Shown in pieces: positions 58,140 to 64,000 of a stretch of DNA of 64,000 nt; position 1 is the first letter of the stretch, and the number at the start of each line of letters is the position of its first letter. This DNA comes from [Clostridium] viride DSM 6836. GTDB lineage: Bacteria > Bacillota > Clostridia > Oscillospirales > Oscillospiraceae. The stretch is taken from assembly GCA_000620945.1 (NCBI GenBank), contig KK211198.1, positions 186,001 to 250,000 of the forward strand. Reading direction: 5' to 3'. The notes below the pieces were generated by a model. It was not told where the DNA came from. It worked only from the letters and a program-made list of their open reading frames with translations, and did no database searches. The translations under genes were made by a program, and so were the position numbers.

Positions 58140-58770
58140 GGGTGAACTCCTTTAAGGATTGTATAAAGCAATTTGCACTGCTTTGGATGGCAGCAAGCTC
58201 CGATTCAAAGGACTTCTCATAGACCCCGACCACATAGAAACCAGCTTGGCTTGCGGATCGAATGGCATGGGGAGCATCCTCAAAGACAATGCAATCTTCT
58301 CGATCTACCCCTAAGCGCTTGGCAGCCTCCAGGAAAATATCCGGGTTTTGCTTGCTATTTCCTACGTCTGAGGACGTGATGATAAACGAAAAATACTCCG
58401 CAATGCCCAGTCGATTCAGCGCTTTCTCGACCAAAAATCGATCCGTCGCTGTGGCAATACACATGGCATGGTCGGCATGCGCTTGAAGAAACTTCAGAGC
58501 ATCTTCCTTGAGCATAAGCTCATGCTCGTATCGATGCGCCAACATGGCATTGATTTCCTCACAAATCTTCTGGGCCGGTTCCGAGAAACCGAACTGCACT
58601 TTAAAATATTCCGCTGCTTCCAGAAGACTAAGTGGGGCCAGGGTTTCTCTCAACTGCTTAGGTATCCGCTCAATCCCCTTGCTTTTCAGGTATTCCGGCC
58701 CAAAATTGGCCCAAACCCTCATTGAATCGAGCAGGGTCCCATCTAGGTCAAAAATAAAGGCTTTCTTCAT
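58132..58770 (-). CDS. HAD superfamily hydrolase of the thiamine operon
   Basis: The 212 residues form a beta-phosphoglucomutase-like HAD phosphatase: motif I FDLDGTLLDS (nucleophile and acid/base aspartates), a helical cap, motif II IATATDR, and motif III/IV SKQNPDIFLEAAKRLGV with CIVFEDAPHAIRSA. AAGGGG is nine bases from the ATG at 58770; the reading from 58779 starts at the same site. It lies between thiE and thiD and overlaps both by four to eight bases. A thiamine phosphate or pathway by-product is a plausible substrate; this is inference from position only. Confidence 0.85.
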   Translation of the reverse strand: MKKAFIFDLDGTLLDSMRVWANFGPEYLKSKGIERIPKQLRETLAPLSLLEAAEYFKVQFGFSEPAQKICEEINAMLAHRYEHELMLKEDALKFLQAHADHAMCIATATDRFLVEKALNRLGIAEYFSFIITSSDVGNSKQNPDIFLEAAKRLGVDREDCIVFEDAPHAIRSASQAGFYVVGVYEKSFESELAAIQSSANCFIQSLKEFTHD

Positions 58771-59414
58771 TCGATACACCCCTTTGCAAAAGACAAGAGT
58801 CTTTGGGTCGCTTTGCGGATATCCGGTGCCGCGAAGATGGCCGAGATGACTGCAACCCCGTCAATGCCAGTTCCCCGAAGGGCTTGGATGGTTTGCTCAT
58901 CGATTCCTCCAATTGCAACCACCGGAATGCGAACCGCCTGACAAATCTGCCGCAGGGTTTCTAGGCTCACCGTATCCGCGTCCTTTTTAGTAGCCGTAGA
59001 AAACACCGCCCCAACCCCAATGTAATCCGCTCCATCACGTTGCGCACGCAACGCTTGCTCCACCGTCTGGGCCGAGACTCCAAGAATTTTATTCGCTCCA
59101 ATGAGCCGCCGCACTTCACTTGCGGTGACATCGCTTTGCCCAACGTGAACCCCATCTGCGCCCACCGCCAGAGCAACCGCAACGTTATCATTGATCACAA
59201 ATGGAACCTGATAACGATCGGTCACCGCTTTGATGCGTTTTGCCTCTTCAATACATTGTTCTTGATCCAGCTCTTTTTCCCTTAGTTGGACGAACGTTGC
59301 CCCCGCCTGGATACTCTCCTCTACTTGCTGCTCCAATTGCTTGTTCCCAAGCCAGCTTCGATCCGTAACCAGATACAAGAGCAGATCCTTTTTATCGCAC
59401 CGCAAACTTTGCAC
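58767..59414 (-). CDS. thiE: Thiamine phosphate synthase
   Basis: ThiE couples HMP-PP with the thiazole phosphate to form thiamine monophosphate. The 215 residues form a TIM barrel with LYLVTDRSWLG, GATFVQLREKELDQ, FVINDNVAVALAVGADGVHVGQSD, ILGVSAQTVEQA, GADYIGVGAVFSTATK and VVAIGGIDEQTIQAL. The start is either GTG at 59414 or TTG at 59405; AAGGAAGG is better spaced to the TTG. The 5' end overlaps thiM by 23 bases. Confidence 0.95.
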   Translation of the reverse strand: MQSLRCDKKDLLLYLVTDRSWLGNKQLEQQVEESIQAGATFVQLREKELDQEQCIEEAKRIKAVTDRYQVPFVINDNVAVALAVGADGVHVGQSDVTASEVRRLIGANKILGVSAQTVEQALRAQRDGADYIGVGAVFSTATKKDADTVSLETLRQICQAVRIPVVAIGGIDEQTIQALRGTGIDGVAVISAIFAAPDIRKATQRLLSFAKGCIE

Positions 59415-60216
59415 CTTCCTTTAGCATCACTGTTTGTAATTTGCTCATGAAATCGATCAATAGCATACGATAGGTGTTCGTTCCTCCATCCATCTCAGTA
59501 AGCCGCTGAAAAGCGAGCTCTCCACACAGTCCCATCCCACATACTGCGGCTGCGGTTGCTAAGAGAGGCCGATGGGGATTTGCACCAAGATAGCTGCCAA
59601 TCACGGAGCTTAGCATGCAGCCCGTCCCGGTCACTCGGCTCATCATTGGATGGCCGTTGGTAATGATATACGCCGTATCTTGATCGGCAACGATATCAGT
59701 TTCACCGGTTATCGCAATGATGGCTCCCGTTGATGCGGAGAGTTTTTTTGCAAACGAAACGACTCCGTCTAACGTATCTGCGGTCACTTTGTCTTCTTCC
59801 GAGGCATCGACCCCTTGCGTATTCCCGACTCCGGTTGCGAGAAACTTGATCTCTGAACTGTTACCCCGAATCACAGAGAACTTGACTTCCTGGAGGAGGG
59901 TATGTACCGTTTCGTTTCTTAGCCTAGAAGCACCAACTCCAACCGGATCCAACACAACCGGATGCCCGAGCTCATTGGCCTTCTTCCCGGCTGCGATCAT
60001 AGCCCGAATGACCATTTCGTTTAAGGTTCCCATATTAATCACCAAAGAGGAGCAAAGGGACGTAATATCTCCCACCTCGTTGATGTCGTCTGCCATAATG
60101 GGAGACCCCCCACTGGCCAATATGATGTTTGCACAATCATTTACGGTGACATAGTTTGTAATCGAATGCACCAATGGCACCTTCTTTTGGACGTTTTCTA
60201 GTATTTGTTCAAACAT
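59392..60216 (-). CDS. thiM: Hydroxyethylthiazole kinase
   Basis: ThiM phosphorylates the salvaged thiazole alcohol. The 274 residues begin with VPLVHSITNYVTVNDCANIILASGGSPIMADDINEV, then VLDPVGVGASRLR, VIRGNSSEI, ITGETDIVAD and RVTGTGCMLSSVIGSYLG. The set matches the trimeric ThiM family. It overlaps cytX by eight bases upstream and thiE downstream. Confidence 0.95.
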   Translation of the reverse strand: MFEQILENVQKKVPLVHSITNYVTVNDCANIILASGGSPIMADDINEVGDITSLCSSLVINMGTLNEMVIRAMIAAGKKANELGHPVVLDPVGVGASRLRNETVHTLLQEVKFSVIRGNSSEIKFLATGVGNTQGVDASEEDKVTADTLDGVVSFAKKLSASTGAIIAITGETDIVADQDTAYIITNGHPMMSRVTGTGCMLSSVIGSYLGANPHRPLLATAAAVCGMGLCGELAFQRLTEMDGGTNTYRMLLIDFMSKLQTVMLKEGAKFAVR

Positions 60217-61390
60217 GTTTCGATACTCCTTTTTTTATCCGATTGGTTGCTATACAAAGAATCATCACAAGAATCACGACGGGAATGGTACTTCCGACCA
60301 TGGTATCCATGCCCAAAAAGACTCGATACAGGGCAAAACCTACCATCCATACACCAACATTCGTCCAGTTTAGCTTCGCTTGGCCCTTCTGATTCCGATT
60401 GAGAAAGTAATCCGTAATCATGATGGTTGCCATGGGCACAAACACCGTTCCGATGAGATACAAAAAGTTCTCGTACTGCTCAATGGGGATCCAGAGGGCA
60501 ATTGCGGTTCCAAGAAGACAAACCAACGCCCCTACCAAGGTTCGATTCCAGTTTCGAACCAGATTTAAGATGCTTTCCCCGGCGGAATAGACGTCCAAAA
60601 AGCTTGTCGTTACCGTGGACAGAAGCACAATCAAAACTGCAGCAACACCGAGCCCTGCAGACATCAGGATGCCCACCACATCTGAATTGCCCGTGGTGAG
60701 GGCAGCTCCTAGCCCGATGAGATACATCAAGGAACTGCCCAAACCGTAAGAAAGCGTGCTCACTAAGGTACATTTCATCGGTCTTTGCGCCCGCTTGGTA
60801 TAGTCCGAAATCAAAGGGAGCCAAGAGATTGGCATCGCGATGGAAAGTTCCAGGGCCAACCCAAACTGCATGCTTTCGCCAAGGGGAGCAACAAACTTAC
60901 CCTGAAACACCATGACTGCAAGAGCCACGCTAAGCACAAACAGTGCCCCCACTGCAAAAACATTTAGCTTGCCAACGTGTGTTAAGCCGGCAAATACCCA
61001 TAAAAGAATGAATCCGCCAATTAACAAACACCAAACATTTGAACGCTCTGACCCCATCACACCTTGCATGGCATCCGCACCAGTTCGAATCATCACCGCC
61101 GTCCAACCAAGTAGCTGCAAAAGATTGAGGACGGAAAAGAACATGGACCCGTAGCGTCCAAAGGTAATCGAGGTGCCTTCCATCGCGCCCATTCCGCTTT
61201 GCGCTCCCATAAGACCTACAAAGAAAAATAGGATTCCGCCGATGAGGTGGCCGAGTACTATGGCTAGCAAGCCTTTTCCAAAGCCAAGGGGAGCAAGCAA
61301 GGCTCCCGTCATGATTTCAGCGATGGAGATGGCTGCCCCAAACCATAGTAAGGACGCACTGAAGTTTGACATCTTGTTTTCCTGCATCAT
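60209..61390 (-). CDS. cytX: Putative hydroxymethylpyrimidine transporter CytX
   Basis: The 393-residue membrane protein of the NCS1 nucleobase family has about twelve helices. The N-terminus NFSASLLWFGAAISIAEIMTGALLAPLGFGKGLLAIVLGHLIGG, MGAMEGTSITFGRYGS and MPISWLPLISDYTKRAQRP are characteristic of CytX, the HMP carrier commonly linked to thiamine operons. It lies directly after a TPP riboswitch and before thiM, supporting uptake of the pyrimidine moiety. GAGGAAG precedes tandem ATGs. No thiC is in the window, in keeping with salvage. Confidence 0.9.
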   Translation of the reverse strand: MMQENKMSNFSASLLWFGAAISIAEIMTGALLAPLGFGKGLLAIVLGHLIGGILFFFVGLMGAQSGMGAMEGTSITFGRYGSMFFSVLNLLQLLGWTAVMIRTGADAMQGVMGSERSNVWCLLIGGFILLWVFAGLTHVGKLNVFAVGALFVLSVALAVMVFQGKFVAPLGESMQFGLALELSIAMPISWLPLISDYTKRAQRPMKCTLVSTLSYGLGSSLMYLIGLGAALTTGNSDVVGILMSAGLGVAAVLIVLLSTVTTSFLDVYSAGESILNLVRNWNRTLVGALVCLLGTAIALWIPIEQYENFLYLIGTVFVPMATIMITDYFLNRNQKGQAKLNWTNVGVWMVGFALYRVFLGMDTMVGSTIPVVILVMILCIATNRIKKGVSKHV

Positions 61391-61424
61391 TTCGTTCTTC
61401 CTCTCTACTCAAAGCATATGGAGA

Positions 61425-61465
61425 TAAAAAAATAGGTGAGGTATGCCAAGTAGACATACCTCACC
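61425..61465 (-). terminator. Terminator of the TPP riboswitch
   Basis: On the - strand GGTGAGGTATG and CATACCTCACC form an eleven-pair stem, followed by TATTTTTTTATC. It lies between the TPP aptamer and cytX and is the off-state of the switch. Confidence 0.92.
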
Positions 61466-61483
61466 CAATGATGTTAGACGAGT

Positions 61484-61572
61484 GGATCCCTACGTTGGCA
61501 TTACCCAAATCAGGTTATACGGGTCGAAGCTCCATTACTTCCTCTCAGCCAGAATACTAGCTCCCCAGAACG
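61484..61572 (-). ncRNA. TPP riboswitch (THI box) of the thiamine salvage operon
   Basis: On the - strand the aptamer reads GGGGAGC, GGCTGAGAGG, GACCCGTATAACCTGATTTG, GGGTAATGCCAACGTAGGGA, the conserved THI-box order with the CUGAGA pyrimidine pocket. It is followed by an intrinsic terminator and then cytX. High thiamine diphosphate should terminate transcription of cytX-thiM-thiE-HAD-thiD. Confidence 0.97.
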
Positions 61573-61587
61573 ATATTGTTTTTTGTT

Positions 61588-61616
61588 ACTTTATCATAAG
61601 GAAAGAAGTTTGTCAA
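61588..61616 (-). promoter_or_regulatory. Promoter of the thiamine salvage operon
   Basis: On the - strand TTGACA (61611-61616) and TAAAGT (61588-61593) with a 17-base spacer, just upstream of the TPP aptamer. It lies 34 bases after the thpR stop. Confidence 0.75.
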
Positions 61617-61649
61617 ATCTTACTGAACTTGAGTTTACCTCTCTCCGCT

Positions 61650-62180
61650 TTACTCCTTCGCACTCACTCGATACTGCTCCGTATAGGTCAACACGCCTCG
61701 AACCCGTTCCGAACGCATTAGGCTAATGCTATAAGCCTCAGTGTGAAAGGGCGTTCCCAGGAGTGCTTCGTAATCTGGCTTTTCCTGCATAACCAACTGT
61801 CTGGCCAAGGTAATATGCGGGGAGTAGCGGCGCTGCTCCACTGGAAACCCTCTTTGATGCAACTGATCCCCTAGGCTTTTCTGCAGCCGGATTAACGCTG
61901 GATTTGGCTCGATCCCCAACCACCAAAGGTTCCCACCTTGTCGCTGAAAGCTGCCCATATGGGAAAACCGAAGCTTCATGCAAGGAACAAGCACCGAATC
62001 CATCGCATCGTTTACCATACTCACTTGTGACTCTTCAACTTCACCCAAGAAATGAAGGGTGAGATGCAGATTTTCTGGACGCGAGAAATTGCCTCGGCCG
62101 TACTCACGCAATCGGCCTTGCACCGTGAGCATGGATTTTTTCGTAGTTTCATCAAATTGAATGGCAAGGAACAATCGCAT
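61650..62180 (-). CDS. thpR: RNA 2',3'-cyclic phosphodiesterase (2H family, LigT-like)
   Basis: This protein of 176 residues has the two HxTx motifs of 2H phosphoesterases: HLTLHFLG and HITLARQL. It begins MRLFLAIQFDE as in bacterial ThpR/LigT proteins, which open 2',3'-cyclic RNA ends. GGAGAAGGAG directly before the ATG at 62180 decides the start; the frame continues upstream to 62204 through the binding site. Physiological role in bacteria remains uncertain. Confidence 0.92.
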   Translation of the reverse strand: MRLFLAIQFDETTKKSMLTVQGRLREYGRGNFSRPENLHLTLHFLGEVEESQVSMVNDAMDSVLVPCMKLRFSHMGSFQRQGGNLWWLGIEPNPALIRLQKSLGDQLHQRGFPVEQRRYSPHITLARQLVMQEKPDYEALLGTPFHTEAYSISLMRSERVRGVLTYTEQYRVSAKE

Positions 62181-62230
62181 GAAAGATCTCCTTCTCCGTT
62201 TCATCCATACGTTCCGCGGTTTGGGTTCCG

Positions 62231-62689
62231 TTACGCATTTAGATACGCCAGAATCTCTGCCGCATTGCTGTCAGGCTTAACCTTCGGCATCACCCGTTCA
62301 ATCATACCGAACTCGTCTATGAGAAAGGTGCTTCGTACCACGCCCATGCTTACCTTGCCGTAGAGTTTTTTCTCCTGCCAAACCCCATAGGCTTGTATGG
62401 CCTTCAATTCCGGATCGGACAGGAGAAGGAAGGGGAGATTGTGCTTTTCGGCAAACTTCTGGTGGGAGCTGATGCTGTCCTTGCTGATTCCAATCACAAC
62501 AACATCCTTTCGTTTGAACTCTTCATAGGCACCCGCAAATGCGCATGCTTGCTTGGTGCAACCCGGGGTATTGTCCTTAGGATAAAAGTATAGTACGACT
62601 TTCTTCCCGGCAAAATCACGGAGGGAAACGACCTTGCCGTCTTTGTCCGGCAAGCTAAAGTCCGGCGCTTTGCTTCCAATTTCCAACAT
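62231..62689 (-). CDS. bcp: Thioredoxin-dependent thiol peroxidase (Bcp/PrxQ)
   Basis: This 152-residue peroxiredoxin reduces hydroperoxides with thioredoxin. The peroxidatic cysteine lies in the typical DNTPGCTKQACAF motif together with the resolving cysteine five residues on, the atypical two-cysteine arrangement of PrxQ. Further landmarks are GSKAPDFSLPDKDGKVVSLRDFAGKKVVLYFYPKD and GVVRSTFLIDEFG. It lies two bases after yaaA, another oxidative stress gene, so the two are co-expressed. Confidence 0.95.
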   Translation of the reverse strand: MLEIGSKAPDFSLPDKDGKVVSLRDFAGKKVVLYFYPKDNTPGCTKQACAFAGAYEEFKRKDVVVIGISKDSISSHQKFAEKHNLPFLLLSDPELKAIQAYGVWQEKKLYGKVSMGVVRSTFLIDEFGMIERVMPKVKPDSNAAEILAYLNA

Positions 62690-62691
62690 GG

Positions 62692-63441
62692 TTAGGAGCC
62701 TCCTTTGATAAATACGAAATGATATTCGGTGGAATCGGCGCTTGAAAACTGGTAGTCCAACTGAGAAAAGGATTTTATGTCCTCTGCACTATTCATCTGG
62801 TTCTCTGCCAACCAACGAACCATCTGTCCTCTCGCCATCTTGCATATTGTACCCTTTTCTAGGATCTTTCCTTCCTTCCGCTCGCCAAAGGTGATGCTCA
62901 AAAAGCGGACTTTGGGCGGTAGATGGCGCTGCACGGCCTTGCTATACTCCTTGGACGCAAGGTTTACAACAAAGTCCGTTTCTGCGGCGAGCTGATCGGC
63001 GAGCTTACTGCCCCAAAACTGATATAGGTCTTTGAACCCATCAACGGATAGCCGTGCCTGCATCTCTAGGCGGTATGGAATGACTCCATCAAATGGGCGC
63101 AGCAGTCCATAAAATCCAGATAGGATGCGCAGGTGCTCTTGGACATAGGAAAACTGCTTCTTCTCGAATACATTGGGCGCCATGTACTGATATTGAATCC
63201 CCTCATAGGCAAACACAGCCGGAGTCAAGCGCCGATGCAAATCCATGGTGCGGACTCGTTCCACATTGACCTTGGCGATTGCATCATTGCACTTCCAAAG
63301 CGCTTGCAGTTCTTGTTCCGTCAGGCTTTGCAGGGCAAGGCTTAGCCTTTCTGCTTCCTGCAAAAACTGCGGCAAGCTATTTGGCGCCAAGCTATCCAAA
63401 TCAAGCTTCATTTTCTTGGCTGGGGATAGGATGATTCGCAT
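62692..63441 (-). CDS. yaaA: Peroxide stress protein YaaA
   Basis: YaaA (DUF328/UPF0246) limits free iron during hydrogen peroxide stress and binds DNA in studied members. The product of 249 residues has MRIILSPAKKM, LWKCNDAIAKVN, LTPAVFAYEGIQYQYM, LSGFYGLLRPFDGVIPYRLEM and FVNLASKEYSKAV, all conserved. The ATG at 63441 follows AAAGGAG; upstream frame residues contain the binding site. It overlaps no gene and precedes bcp by two bases. Confidence 0.93.
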   Translation of the reverse strand: MRIILSPAKKMKLDLDSLAPNSLPQFLQEAERLSLALQSLTEQELQALWKCNDAIAKVNVERVRTMDLHRRLTPAVFAYEGIQYQYMAPNVFEKKQFSYVQEHLRILSGFYGLLRPFDGVIPYRLEMQARLSVDGFKDLYQFWGSKLADQLAAETDFVVNLASKEYSKAVQRHLPPKVRFLSITFGERKEGKILEKGTICKMARGQMVRWLAENQMNSAEDIKSFSQLDYQFSSADSTEYHFVFIKGGS

Positions 63442-63452
63442 AGAAGCTCCTT

Positions 63453-63785
63453 TCAAAAGCTGGTGCGGTAAAGTGGAATAACGTTAATGACCGGCTCCTC
63501 GTAAGGATGCACACGCTTTATGGCAGCAATGGTTTCTTCCACCCGTTCCCGCAGGCAAGTGACTTCCACCTTCAGTTCCGGTTCTTCACACAGCTGTCCC
63601 ACCTTACCCAGATAGGGCACACTGCCTTCTCTCGGTCGCCAAGAACCCATGACCCGACTGTAGGACAGGCATGCATCGTAGTTTCCGATGTGTCCTGCAT
63701 CTACCTCTAGCAGCGCATCCCGCAAGGGACCCAGGTGTGTTTCCGGAAGGAATATTTCCATCTTACAATATCGAAACTCGTCCAT
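63453..63785 (-). CDS. CutA1-like/YqfO-type small protein (NIF3-associated fold)
   Basis: The 110-residue product resembles the CutA1-like domain found inserted in NIF3/YqfO proteins: YCKMEIFLPETHLGPLRDALLEVDAGHIGNYDACLSYSRVMGSWRPREGSVPYLGKVGQL and VEETIAAIKRVHPYEEPVINVIPL. The HPYEEP motif near the end is diagnostic. The ATG at 63785 follows GAAGGAG. As a stand-alone protein its function is unknown. It begins 14 bases after the metallophosphoesterase stop. Confidence 0.8.
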   Translation of the reverse strand: MDEFRYCKMEIFLPETHLGPLRDALLEVDAGHIGNYDACLSYSRVMGSWRPREGSVPYLGKVGQLCEEPELKVEVTCLRERVEETIAAIKRVHPYEEPVINVIPLYRTSF

Positions 63786-63799
63786 TCTTGCTCCTTCCT

Positions 63800-64000
63800 T
63801 CATCCTTCCTGCGGAATCACGATTTTTTCTACCTGATAACGAGACTTGTCCACCATCATGCGGCACAAGGTAATGTCCAGGTCAAAACGACGCTTTCCAC
63901 AGCTACCAGGGTTGAGCCACAATACCCCGTCACGAGTTTCCTGCTTATATTGATGGGAATGACCATAAACCACCACATCAATGCCGGTCAGATCCTTCGG
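63800..64000 (-). CDS. MJ0936/YfcE family metallophosphoesterase, C-terminal part (cut by window edge)
   Basis: Only the last 66 codons are in view. They read KDLTGIDVVVYGHSHQYKQE, then GVLWLNPGSCGKRRFDLDITL, and end in VEKIVIPQEG. The GHSH metal-binding motif followed by NPGSC is typical of YfcE/MJ0936 phosphodiesterases. The N-terminal metal ligands are outside the window. In Clostridia this gene often follows rph-rdgB, which would lie to the right. Confidence 0.85.
   Translation of the reverse strand, partial: PKDLTGIDVVVYGHSHQYKQETRDGVLWLNPGSCGKRRFDLDITLCRMMVDKSRYQVEKIVIPQEG

Noticed and set aside
1..64000. CRISPR arrays, tRNA and rRNA genes
   Set aside because: I saw no regularly spaced direct repeats, no tRNA cloverleaf with CCA end and no rRNA segments in intergenic regions. 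A covariance scan would be the formal test.

Overview
The window is a chromosomal piece of an anaerobic, low-to-mid G+C Firmicute of the class Clostridia. The evidence is the gene content and order: a rimP-nusA-rnpM-ylxQ-infB operon, ylxM-ffh-rpsP-khpA-rimM-trmD, a YmfF/YmfH peptidase pair, an Asp23 protein, EFR1-type ferredoxin, a butyryl/4-hydroxybutyrate-type CoA-transferase, strong AGGAGG ribosome binding sites and frequent TTG/GTG starts. No genus can be fixed from sequence alone. No rRNA, tRNA or CRISPR array is visible.

Layout. 1-2983: start of purC (cut by the left edge), glnA and a DegV protein. 3087-11411: a forward translation/transcription operon from rimP to ribF with an attenuator-like leader. 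11428-20964: a reverse operon nusB, TsaD-like, xseAB, ispA, dxs, tlyA, nadK, argR, recN. 21012-25864: a reverse operon of two M16 peptidases, lgt, folD and asp23. 26001-29719: a forward SRP/ribosome operon. 29719-33567: a YczE-like membrane protein, a CoA-transferase and LysR and Crp/Fnr regulators. 33624-37329: a folate operon (HD protein, folP, folB-folK fusion, folC) preceded by a tetrahydrofolate riboswitch. 52900-57309: an amino-acid ABC transporter and a flavodoxin/VOC/EFR1 operon. 57354-61616: a thiamine salvage operon (cytX, thiM, thiE, HAD, thiD) under a TPP riboswitch with terminator. 61650-64000: thpR, bcp, yaaA, a CutA-like protein and the end of a metallophosphoesterase.

The accessory interest lies in 37484-52867. 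Two paralogous polytopic transporters (A at 37710, B at 40287) flank an ANTAR-domain response regulator. The leader of transporter A carries a textbook ANTAR target: two short hairpins with hexaloops AATGAC and AATGGC (A at position 1, G at position 4), the second sharing bases with a strong intrinsic terminator. Transporter, target RNA and antiterminator therefore look like one regulatory unit.

Transporter B is split by an 11.1-kb A+T-richer mobile element (about 40944-52078). Removing the element rejoins the two gene halves in frame into a 481-residue protein. The element encodes a three-gene recombinase set resembling the gamma-mobile-trio gmtY-gmtZ-gmtX (alternatively a large Tn554-like trio). 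It carries a cytosolic Csp3-like copper-binding protein, a ClC chloride/proton antiporter, an OpuC-type osmolyte ABC transporter with only one permease gene, and an orphan RelB-like antitoxin. Its ends are short imperfect inverted repeats, and each end has a strong hairpin just inside.
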